Made by a program: the position numbers and the translations under genes. A stretch of DNA of 64,000 nucleotides from Paramecium sonneborni (lineage: Eukaryota; Ciliophora; Oligohymenophorea; Peniculida; Parameciidae): the NCBI GenBank assembly GCA_905182985.1, contig CAJJDN010000031.1:396840-460839 (forward strand), given 5' to 3'. Below the pieces are notes generated by a model, which searched no databases, was not told the origin of the DNA, and worked only from the letters and a program-made list of their open reading frames with translations. Shown here piece by piece: positions 12,009-22,400 of the stretch (position 1 is its first letter; each line of letters starts with the position of its first letter).

Positions 12009-12957
12009 TCAAATAGCTCCATCAACTCTAGTCATAACTGCACATGAATTTCCTGGTTTCAACCAAATGTGACCTTTTTCTCCCCAACCTTCACCCCATG
12101 AATTTCTAATTTTCCAATTTCCTTCATAATCAAAACCAACAGCAACAACAGCATGATTATGAAAATCATCTCTACAAGCTCCATCATATACTCCTTCACT
12201 ATAGAATTTCCAATAAGTAGCATCTACACTTACAGATAATGGATAATTCTATATTCCTTTTTTAATAGCATCTTCATTTGGACCATAATTTTCTCTACCT
12301 TATATTCTAACCTTTCCTTACAATACTTTACAAACTCCATCTTAAGCAGTCTTTAAATATATAATAATATTTTACATATGGATAATCTCTTTCATAAACC
12401 GAACCAACTGATGCTATATAATCTAAAGCTAAATCTGAGTTTCCTCCATTACATCCATTTCCAGCATCTAATGCACAATCTACTAATTATTATTCAGATA
12501 ATATTCCTTTGAATCCTTGTCTAATAATTAAATAACCTTCTACTGCTCCTATTGCAGAAAATGTCCAACAAGAACCACAATTACCTTAATTTTTTATTCC
12601 ATTCATCTTGCTAGACCAATCTGCTTCACCTAAATTATTTCCTTTACTTAATTCAATATTATCTAATTTAACATAAGTTGGCTTTCCTAAATATAAAGAT
12701 TCAAATTCCTCATCTGTTAAATCTGCAAATTAATTCACTGCCATACTATAACTTTTATTTGGGTTCTAATTATGTCTCTTAATCAATTCAATATTTTTAT
12801 TAAAAACTATCTATCTATATGCTTCTTCACTTTTACTGTAGAATTTGTTATACTATTTCTACCAACCCTTAAAAGATTATTATTCTTCACTTTAACTGTA
12901 AAACCCTAAACCACATAATAACAATGCTGTTGCAAACAAAGATAAAATTTTCTACAT
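12009..12957 (-). CDS. Papain-family cysteine protease (cathepsin L-like)
   Basis: One 25-nt intron leaves 307 residues. There is an N-terminal signal peptide (about residues 1-20, hydrophobic A-T-A-L-L-L-C-G-L), then an I29-type inhibitory propeptide (about 28-95, with N-K-N-I-E-L-I and N-Q-F-A-D-L-T). The mature peptidase C1 domain carries the oxyanion Gln and catalytic Cys in N-Q-G-N-C-G-S-C-W, the G-C-N-G-G motif, the catalytic His in F-H-N-H-A-V-V and the catalytic Asn in R-N-S-W-G. All catalytic residues are intact. It should act in lysosomes, phagosomes or outside the cell, where Paramecium digests food bacteria. Length is normal for the family. Confidence 0.93.
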
Positions 12958-13599
12958 TGAATTAATAATTATTTTTATTCTTTATAGACAATATAAACTA
13001 AATTCGATGACATCATTGAATAGCTAATATTTAATGTATTATGTAACCAATAATGCATTCCTAATCTTTTTACTTATTTCATATCAATCATTCAATTATC
13101 ATATTTCTAACTCTCTTTTTCTTACATTTTCAAAATTTACAGCTATATATTCAACTTATTTTACTTAAAAAAGACTTATTTCACTCTTTCTACTCAATTA
13201 CACCTCGTAACTCATAACACTATATAAATTATTTTAACAGTTTTAATTACACAAATATAAAAGTAGATTTATATATGATAAATAGGTTCGACATGTTAGT
13301 ATTTATACATTTATTAATATATCTAAATGTTAAACCACTAAATTATAACTAAACAATCATTCTACTTATTTCCACATACTTTTATAATAGGTTCGCATCT
13401 TATTCCAAACTAACTGAATATAATATAATATATTCTTAAATTGTATATAAACACACTATTAAGAAAGGAAACTTAACAACAACAAAAAAATCATTAAGTA
13501 CGTCTATCAAATTTATCATATATATATGGTATTTTTCAAGCTCTTTTAGATAATCAAATTAATTTCTAATTGGAAATCTCCAAAATATTTAACTTGATG
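12958..13599. other. Spacer, no gene seen
   Basis: About 640 bp upstream of the protease gene. It is pyrimidine-rich on the plus strand near 13020-13250. No frame with recognisable content was found; the 5' part of the decayed LysRS may have eroded into it. Confidence 0.4.
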
Positions 13600-14214
13600 T
13601 TGAGACACTCTCTTTTAGCAAGAATTTCTATGATGAAAGAATTAGAAAAAAACTTGGTGAAAAATTACCTGGTCTATTAGAAAGTGAAAAAGCTAATGTA
13701 TTATTTAATGAATAAGCTAAAAAACATAAAGTTGAATGTTCTAATCCAAGAACTACTGCAAGATTATTTGTTTTATTAGAAGTCAGTTCTAAAAATCCTA
13801 AACTTTTAATTGATCATCCTTAATTAATGAGTCCATTAAGTAAAGTTCATAGATAATATCCAGGCTTGACTGAAAGGTCTTTTTTTATATTCTAACTAGA
13901 TATGAATTATTTAATGCTTATATACTGAATTAAATGATCCATTTGTATAAAAAGCATTATTCTAAAAATAAGTTGAAGATGCTGCTAAAGGAGATGATGA
14001 AGCCATGAAAATCATGAAGGATTTATTAAAACTTTAGAACATACCTTACCACCCTAATTATTATTATATATTTTTCAACTTTATGTTGTTACACTCTTAA
14101 TAATTTATTTATTTTATTTATTTAAAACAATATTTAAATTATATCAAACTGATACACAAAATATTTAAGAAGTTCTATTCTTCCCAGCTATGAAACCTGA
14201 AGAAATGTAAATAA
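13600..14214 (+). pseudogene. Lysyl-tRNA synthetase pseudogene (C-terminal part)
   Basis: Clear LysRS homology remains in three frames: E-C-S-N-P-R-T-T-A-R-L, then D-H-P-Q-L-M-S-P-L, then (after a 23-nt intron) R-Y-E-L-F-N-A-Y, T-E-L-N-D-P-F-V-Q, G-D-D-E-A-M, a degraded T-L-E-H-T-L-P-P, and last E-V-L-F-F-P-A-M-K-P-E. The frame is broken by two extra bases inside the N-A-Y-T-E-L-N-D block and again after G-D-D-E-A-M. The class II motif 3 (normally G-W-G-M-G-I-D-R) is replaced by unrelated AT-rich DNA, and the N-terminal anticodon-binding half and motif 2 are absent. It cannot make an enzyme. It is probably the decayed copy of a duplicated gene whose partner lies elsewhere. Confidence 0.88.
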
Positions 14215-14229
14215 TAAAAAGAAGAATTA

Positions 14230-14230
14230 A

Positions 14231-14288
<58 letters not shown>

Positions 14289-14374
14289 GTAATAATAATA
14301 ATAATAGTAATAATAATAATAATAGTAATAATAATAATAATAAAAATAATAATAAAAATAATAATAAAAATAAT
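14230..14374. repeat. (TAA/AAT)n microsatellite
   Basis: A trinucleotide tract of about 145 bp, mainly AAT repeats with regular AGT and AAA variants. It starts a few bases after the last LysRS-like codon. In this code one frame would be poly-Gln and another poly-Asn. Confidence 0.9.
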
Positions 14375-14407
14375 GAAGAATTTAACATAAAAATAGAATA
14401 TACATAT

Positions 14408-15637
14408 TCACATATTTTTTAATATTATTTTTGTTAATCTTTTATTTCCTTAAGTTGTAATATCATCACTTTTAATTATTGTATCACTTGATTTTACTTT
14501 ATTTTAACTTGCTAAACTTTGAGGAGTTCTTTCAATAGGAGTTTCATCAGTAGCTACATAAATTGGTTTCATTATTTATTGTTTTCGAATTAATTTATCT
14601 ATCTATTGATTATTATTTTCAATTTCCTTTAACAATTACTTACAAAACTATGCATTTGGTCTCTCGTTTGGATCATTATCTAACATATGAGCCAACAAAA
14701 CAAATAATTAATCCATTTTACTTGAATTACATTCTGGATGTTAAGTATTTTTTCTTAATTCAAAAATTCCTTCTTTATTTTCCTAAAAGATATTTTTCTA
14801 TTTACGAAATAAGTTTTCACCAGTTAACCTAATCTAATATGTATATTCATACATTTTATATAACATGCATCCTAAACTAAAAATATCTGCTTTTTCATCA
14901 TATTGTTTTTCTTATTTATAATTTATAATTTCTGGAGCAATATAACCTGGTGTTCCAGCAGTTGGAAATATTAATTAGTTTTTAATTATGCGAGCCAAAC
15001 CAAAATCAATTAATTTTATATTTTCTGATATCATAATATTATGTGGATTTAAGTCTCTATGCATAATTCCTTTTTAATGAATGTATATAAGAGCATTTAA
15101 AATTTAAGACATAATTTTTAATGTTTAAAGTATGCTTAAACCTGTTGGTCTTGAAAGTAATTCAGTATGCAAAGTTCTTCCATCAACAAAGTCAGTAACT
15201 ATATAATAAAATTGTTGATCTGAATAGACTTCTTTGAGTTTTAAAATATTTAAGTGTGAAAGTTATTGTAGAAGCTACAATTCTTGGATTAATTAAGGCT
15301 AAGATCAACAGAAATTTATTACAATTCCACCTTAAAGTGATGTCAATTTCTATTTTTCACATTTTTTTATTGCTACATAATCGCCATTTTAAGATACGGC
15401 TCTATAGACCTAACTTTTTTTATCAATTTATACTTCTCCACTCATTCCTTATCCAACTTTCATTTAAATTCCATAAAAGTTTTGAATTCCACTAAAAAAT
15501 ACTCGACCAGCAATCATCTCTCTCAACAATTAAAATTTATTTGAAGTAGCATAAAATGCTTTCATTTTATTATTATAAAGTATTTCTAAGGCTTATATTT
15601 TGTTATCATTAACAATCCAATTCAATGTAGTAGTCAT
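14408..15637 (-). CDS. Protein kinase with altered catalytic loop
   Basis: With one 24-nt intron this encodes 401 residues. The kinase domain spans about 60-340. A Gly-rich loop (G-Q-G-M-S-G-E-V), the ATP Lys (Y-V-A-I-K-K), a helix-C region ending L-S-H-L-N-I-L-K, the catalytic loop [13 protein letters not shown], the T-P-G-Y-I-A-P-E activation segment and a D-P-N-E-R-P subdomain XI are all visible. The catalytic-loop Lys of H-R-D-L-K-P is Asn here (codon AAT on the minus strand); other key residues are intact, so activity is uncertain. The overall pattern fits CAMK/ULK-like Ser/Thr kinases. The N-terminal 55 residues and the Thr/Ser-rich tail are not recognised. Confidence 0.85.
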
Positions 15638-16544
15638 GTTCAATTTTATCTCATATTTCGCTTTCTTTGCTTAGTTCTGTATATAATAAATATATACATA
15701 CATCAATTATAATTAATTCTTCACTAAACAAGTATAGTTAGTACTCTTTGTCAGAGAAAAAGTGTTTTCGAATGACAGGGAAATTAAATAATGCATTATC
15801 AAATCTATACATTTTTATTTAATATTGATATAACATCAAATCCTTTAATAAGTTGTCTTATGATTGTAGATGGTTTTTTTAGATTTTCATAATCAAAATT
15901 TTACATTCGATAGAATAGAAAATTAAAGAATCCATTTTAATAATGTCGTTATTCATTTTATGTTTTTCATGAAATTTATTCAAAATTAAAACTTTTAATA
16001 TTAAAAATAAATATTATTTCCATAATTTTTCAAATAATATAATAATTATAAAGAACCTAGTTTTTAATGATATATCGGAATAATAGATGATAATATATTA
16101 AAATTGGAATATTGATAGAGGTATAAAGATAATGATTATATTATTTAGAGATAAGAAGGTTTAATATTTATATAATTTAAGATTAGAAATTAAATTAAAT
16201 GTAATGCAAATTATATTTATAAGAATTCTGTACATAAAGTTATGATGCATATTTTTAATAAAAATAAAGTGGATAAATACCAAGTAATTAAGAAGTTAGA
16301 AAAATGGATATATAGAGTAAAAGCAGAAAAATAAATCAAATAAAAATTTAGTAAAATAAAAAGAGGTAGTTCCTAATACTCAATATTCAAGAATCTTTTT
16401 ATAAAGAGTAGAGAATAAATAAATAAGAATAACTTAAAAGTGAATTTCAACTATTTTTAAAGAGTAGTTTATTCTATTAGAAAATGTATAAATAGAAATT
16501 GATAGTATATATGATTGATTTTGTTGGTATTATTATTTATCATA
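15638..16544. other. Spacer with one weak ORF
   Basis: About 900 bp between the kinase start and the EF-hand gene stop. A plus-strand frame at 16242-16502 could encode 86 Lys-rich residues, but AT-rich DNA with a single stop codon often gives such frames by chance. I see nothing else. Confidence 0.35.
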
Positions 16545-17210
16545 TCATGCTTGATTTTAATATTCTTTTTAAACAACAGCTTTAAATTCATCCCAACTTA
16601 ATGATCCATCTTTATCTTTATCAGCATATTCAACCATTTCTCTTAATTCTTAATCTGTATATCTCTCTGATACTAAATCATTAATTCTTTTGAAATCCTC
16701 ATAAGTTACTTTACTTTATCCAGAGGAATCAAATTCAGAATATAATTTCTCAAGTACTTATTCATCTTCTATTGTGCTATAATATTGATTTTTAATTTAC
16801 AATATACCCTGAAAATCCAAATATATTTAAAAATTCTTCAAAATCTATTAAACTTGATCCATCTTAATCAAGATCTTAAATCATATTCACAATATCTTCG
16901 GCTGATTGCTCCATACCTAATGCAATAATAGCATTTTTCATCTCATTTGGACTTATATAATCATTTTCTATTACGATATTGATCCACTCTTATCATCATC
17001 AAATATATCAAAACATTCCTTAATCTTTAAAACTTCCTCTTTACTAAGACCAGGTTTAACATATTTTTGTGCATCAAATCCATTTCCAACTACTTATTAA
17101 ACAGGTTATTATTAAACAGCAGATTTCCCTCTTGTTACATCTGAACCTACTAAATAACTTTTATTTGTTTTTTAAGCTATTGCTTATTGATTTTATTGAT
17201 TTCTATTCAT
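16545..17210 (-). CDS. Centrin-family EF-hand protein
   Basis: Introns of 23 and 31 nt leave 203 residues. A Gln-rich, basic N-terminal extension of about 65 residues precedes four EF-hands. Loop 1 (D-D-D-K-S-G-S-I-S-P-N-E), loop 2 (D-Q-D-G-S-S-L-I-D-F-E-E) and loop 4 (D-K-D-K-D-G-S-L-S-W-D-E) look able to bind calcium; loop 3 (D-S-S-G-Q-S-K-V-T-Y-E-D) is degenerate. The G-L-S-K-E-E-V-L-K-I-K-E-C-F-D-I-F-D start is centrin-like. Paramecium has many centrins in basal bodies and the contractile infraciliary lattice; which one this is cannot be told. The N-terminal extension is longer than in classic centrin. The sorting nexin gene ends 48 bp upstream on the same strand. Confidence 0.82.
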
Positions 17211-17258
17211 TTATTTTAAATTATATTAATGATACATAAATTCATTACTTATTTATTT

Positions 17259-18679
17259 TCAATTTTATTCATTACTCTCTTATTCTTTCTATTCTGATAT
17301 CACTTCACTCTTCTTTTCTTTAAACTAATCTTAATCTTAATTCTAATCTTAATTCTAATCTTAATTCTAATTCTAATTCTAATTTTTCTCTTCTTTTTAC
17401 AAATTCTAATCTTACTATTTCTATTCTATTATTAACACAGAATCATATATTTATTATTATTCAATCTAAGATATTAAACGAGAATCCAAAATATTTTACC
17501 AATACTCTGCACTCAAACTTATCTATTCCATCTCCAATTAACCTATTATTTTTATTAACTTAAATAAATTCTACTCTTTCTCTTTTATAAAATCAGGAAT
17601 CTCAAATAAACAAACTTAACCCATTGTGATATTTATTAAACCCTTCAAATTCTAAATACTCTTACAATACTAAAATATCAATTTCAATATATATTACTTA
17701 ATCTATCTAATTTTATAATCTTAATATCTCCTTTTCTTTAGATCCAAAAAATAACTTTGCAACTGCATTTCTCTAATTATTTATTGTCTATTATAAATCT
17801 AATTAATTCTATCTTATTTTATCCTCATATTTTATAATCTTATCTTCCCATTTCCTTATCTAATCGAATTATATCAAATGAGACTAAAATAATCCTAATA
17901 TTTTATCACCTCTATGTCGCTCTCGTAAATACTTAAATCTATCAAAATCTGATCATTCTAAAATTTACGAGCTTAATCATATTTTTAATTCTTCATCAAA
18001 TCTAAAGGCTTTATTTTCTCAAAAAATTTCTTATCGCTCTTAAACAATAAATTCTTTTCAAACTCTGGAAGTACATAATTGACAAAAATCAATTTTTCTG
18101 TGTTAAAATTTGTTTTAGCAATCACATAATTATTGCACATTCTTTTAAAGTTTTCAATCATTGGCTTTACTTTTACAACAAATGATTAAAAATCATAAAA
18201 TTAACATTTCATATCTAATGTAATTTCTAACTTCAATTAATTATATTGATTACATTCGAGCAATCAGGAAGATTAGCTACATATTTTTCTTCTAATGATC
18301 TATTATCATTATTTAAAGGTATCCAAATTTAGTTCTATTCATTTAAGAATTATTTTGTTTCTGGCGAATTCCATAAGATTTTTCTCTTAAATATTGAATT
18401 TAGGAATTATTACAACATTGTTCTTCTAACTCTAAGGAACTCTTCTTCAAGATTTCCCTTAAATAATAATTTAAAAATTACCATAGCTTATTTTTCAGGA
18501 AGTCTAGGAATAAATATACCAGGGTAATTTGCACGTAATGCATCATAAAAATGAACAAAGTCATTAAACCTTCTGCTAATAATATTTTGATCAACTTGTA
18601 TCTTATAAGAAGCGTAACGACCCAGCATTTCAGTGCTGATTGCGATTTCAATTATTTTTGGAGATGATTATTATTACAT
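17259..18679 (-). CDS. PX-domain sorting nexin-like protein
   Basis: With introns of 23, 26 and 28 nt the gene codes for 447 residues, exactly in frame. The N-terminal 125 residues form a PX domain: Y-A-S-Y-K-I-Q-V, the phosphoinositide-binding R-R-F-N-D-F-V-H-F-Y-D-A-L block and the P-R-L-P-E-K proline-rich turn. The rest is helical and charged (K-W-E-D-K-I-I-K-Y-E-D-K), consistent with a BAR-type dimerisation region. The last 45 residues are a simple Asn-Gln/Asp-Gln tract followed by a charged tail. PX proteins bind PI3P on endosomes and sort cargo, so this should act in endosomal traffic. The start is the only ATG in frame before the domain. Confidence 0.85.
17326..17383 (-). repeat. Hexanucleotide repeat coding an Asn-Gln/Asp-Gln tract
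   Basis: About ten units of a six-base repeat (AATTAG/GATTAA type on the minus strand). It lies in frame in the sorting nexin tail and is read as N-Q and D-Q dipeptides because TAA and TAG are Gln in this code. Confidence 0.85.
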
Positions 18680-18791
18680 AATAATTATATTGACAGTGAG
18701 TTTTAATATTTCATATTGTAAATGAATGAACATTATAAGAACTAAATATTGCCAATTAACTTATTATATCATTAAATATATTTGAATTGTT

Positions 18792-19372
18792 TCACTTAAA
18801 TTTATTGGAATAAGGACTGATTTTATTCATAGTGAAATAATCATTTGCATAATTTGTTTCTTTGCATAATTTTCTAGGGTATGTAAATTTGGATGGAGAA
18901 AGACTGTGAGAATTCTAATTAAAAATAATAAATTGTACATTAGAATGCCATCCTAGCTCTTAATTAGAAGTTTAAGGAAATTAGTATTTCTAACGTGGAA
19001 TTCTATTCATTGTATTTAATTTATCAATAATTTCCTCTAAAATATTGATTTTCATTACTTTCTAAAGGAGGTGAATCATCAGTAATTTGGTTAACATCAA
19101 ATGCTGGTTTTGTAACGGCTCCTGTCTTTTCAAGATGTTTCTATAACATAATGCTATTGTTAGGTTTCTCTTGGATAATGTATACTAATTTTAGAATTAA
19201 CAGTTGCACATACATTTGTGTGGGTTAATAGTAAAATGTTCATAAACTTTCAAATGTTAATTCTCTTTTCTTACTGCTTCTTACCAAATTTTCATTTCCT
19301 TAATATATAAAATTTAGATACTGCAACAGGACTGCGATCTCTTTTATTATTTTTTGATTCTTATTTTGCCAT
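18792..19372 (-). CDS. FAM183/CFAP144-like ciliary protein
   Basis: Four introns (23, 32, 22 and 24 nt) give 159 residues, in frame. The basic N-terminus leads into E-H-F-T-I-N-P-H-K, then K-R-T/P-R-Q-K-Y-Q-F-P-Q-T-S-N-Q-E-L-G-W-H-S and F-T-Y-P-R-K-L-C-K-E-T-N-Y-A at the end. The Q-E-L/I-G-W box with upstream basic Tyr-Pro residues and the final P-R-x-x-x-E-T pattern resemble FAM183A/CFAP144, a microtubule inner protein of cilia. This is recognition by pattern, so the family name is likely but not proven. Each intron would break the frame if kept, and the protein only appears after splicing. Confidence 0.55.
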
Positions 19373-19466
19373 TTTATTATTTATTATTTTATTATAAAAT
19401 GATAATTAGTTGAATAAAGATAATATATTATAAAAAATTAGTTTAAGTGTGTTAAATAAACTTTAC

Positions 19467-22400
19467 TCAATTTAATCTACCAATACAATTCTTAGCTCCA
19501 CAGCTGCATTATATTTTTTATGATTCTGCTTCAATTTCAAATTAGTAATCATAAGTCAATTCTTCTCCTACTTATATATCTTTTTTAGCATATATTAATA
19601 TCTTCTCATCTAATAATAATGAATCACAATTAGGCTATAATAAAATAATATATTACTTGACAACTATGATTTAAAAATCTAGCTTCTGATCCTTTAAAGG
19701 TTGCATCAATTACTTTAGTTTTTGAAGCTCTAAACATATAACAATCCCCAAATCCTTATTCATTATAAGTTAACTCTCTATAATCTGCAAGTGCATTTCT
19801 AATAACTTCTCCAGTATATTCAATTACAAAATCTCCTTTTTTAAAACTAAACATATTATTATAAAATTACTCTTATTTAGTAAAAAGTCCATATTTATGT
19901 ATATGAGAGGGTGCTACATAAAGTTTATTCTTTTGTTTCTAATTTTTAGATTCTTATTTTAATTTTTTTTCTAATTCTTCTTATTTATCTATTTACTTCA
20001 ATTCTTCAGTTAATAGATTAGCTTCTTCTAATATGTCATTTGGATTTATTGTTACTATTTTTTATTGGGGGTCTTTTCTTGATAATTTACTATTTTAATG
20101 TTTTATTGTTGGAAGATTATCATATAACATTGGATGATTATCATACAAAGTATTTATATTTACTTAAGTTTCAGATATTACTCTACTTATCTATTATAAG
20201 ATTTGTGTTCTTTCATCCAAAGGAAGATCTTCAACAAACTATTGTTAATAAAACCATTCTTTAAAATAACTGAATTAACATACTGAATTACACATCTTTT
20301 ATATGTTTTTAGTATCTAACAATTATTGTCTAACTTATTATGTGTATAACATAAAAAATTCACCTAAATTTTCTGTAAATTCTATCCCTTAAATATTATT
20401 ATCTTTAAAAGAATCCAATAATTATTATAAATTTTAAACTTTATATTCTTTATAAGGATATTTATCCAAAATCAATTTAGTAACTGAAAATTGTAATTAT
20501 CTATTTTTGTCACTCTTTTCACATTCTTTAAGAAATTGTTATTTATTTACTTCAGTATATCTAATTTTAAATTCTTTCATATTTAATGAAATGTATAAAA
20601 TTTTATTTCTTAATGTTAATAAATTTAATTCTTCAAATTATCCTCTTTATTCTGATGGTTTTAAAGCAATCAAAATTGTATTAGAATATCGATGAAGAAC
20701 TGTTTAAGATTTTTTATCTTATTTTTATTATACAACTATTTTTCTCCATATCATAAATCGTGTTACACAATATTCCTAATTGTCAAAACAAGATTAACAA
20801 TAAACCTTCTTACTATGAGTGAATGCCCATTATTCTTTATACCCACAATAAAAATGACATCTTTTTCTACATTTTACACAAATTATTGAAGATCCTATTT
20901 ATTGACAATATTCACATTTAAAATTATTATTTTTAAGTAATGCTTTAACTGTTAATTCACATTCTTTACTATCTTCATTCCAAATCACACAATTAGTATG
21001 AACCCAACGTACATCATCTACATAAAGTAATCTTCCACTTATGCTTCTGTTTCCTTATCTTTTACATAATTAACAAAATATTTTATCCAATGGACTTTCT
21101 GTTAATTGATCCTCATCTTATTATGGATATTTTTAAATAAACTCTGTTTAAATAGTACATTACTCCTTTGGTTATTATTTCATTTCTTACTCTTATTTAA
21201 TTAAAATCTGTTCTGCCTCTTAAATTTTATTATCATGTAACTATTTTATTTCTTAAATACATTATTTTATTAATTAATTATTTTATTAATATGATTTAAA
21301 TTTTTCTGTTATTTAAGTTTCTGAATATCTATCATTTAAAGATCGAATATTTTATTTTAAATAGTTTGTTGCTATTTTCAACCATCCTTTCTAAACTAAA
21401 ATATGATCTTTTGAAGATTATTTTTTTAATTCTACCATTTGTGATGTATACTATTTCTTAATCGATCTGACAATTGAATTTGGAATTGGAAGGAAAAGAA
21501 GTTATTATTTTTAATTTTATAGAAGTTACATTTTAAGATATTTTGAATTTTCATATTAACCTAAAATATTTAAGTAATTTGTGTAGTATTAGTTATCCAA
21601 ATATTAAAATTAGTTCTCGTATTTTAAATGTTACACAAAACTACATTATAAATCTGCTACAAGACTTATTGTATCTAATGCAAATCGATTAACTTTATTA
21701 AATGAAAACAGAGAATTATTTTAACCAAGTATAGTCTATAAAGAGAAAATAACAAATTGTTTTTTTTATTTAAAGAAATGGATCAAGAGTTATCTCTCAT
21801 GAAAGTCATTTTCTAATTGAAACTATACTAATTCTTGTCGTTTTTATTAAGTTACTGTAAATAATTATCTAGGAGCTTCAAACCAATTAAAACGAGCACA
21901 CCAATATTAAGTTAATTTTGCAATATATTCATCACTAATATCTTTATTATTCGTCAGTTCCTCTTTTATATTCTCAATATTTTATTAATATTAAAAAAAA
22001 TTAGATACAAGACCTTCTAACTAATCTAAATTTTCCATAATAAATGTTATTTAAACCTAATTTAATTGAGGTGTCCATTCCAAAAAATTAGAAACAACTG
22101 GTACTACTTTTTTTAATGATTTATCTTTTATAGTCTTTCTAATGCTTTATTCTTTTAGCTTTTCAATCTTAAATAATAGTTAGGACATATCTTAAGAACA
22201 ATCTGAACATATTCCTTCATTATTGATAGTTTTTTTGTTTTTCAATAAACAAGAAACATGATAAAATTATTTACATTTTACACATTATTTGTACTATTTA
22301 ATCGATTTAGTTTCCTTATTTAAATATATTTTTTCAACATCAGTTTCTAAAATTATAGATATTCAATGAACTTACATTTTACATCTTGAAAGAATAGTTT

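Noticed and set aside
13600..14214. Functional LysRS with unusual introns
   Set aside because: No set of short introns restores the frame and motif 3; the N-terminal half is absent.
16242..16502. 86-residue Lys-rich plus-strand frame
   Set aside because: No intron, motif or context support; kept only as a note in the spacer entry.
17326..17383. CRISPR-like repeat
   Set aside because: The six-base units have no spacers and lie in frame in a protein tail.
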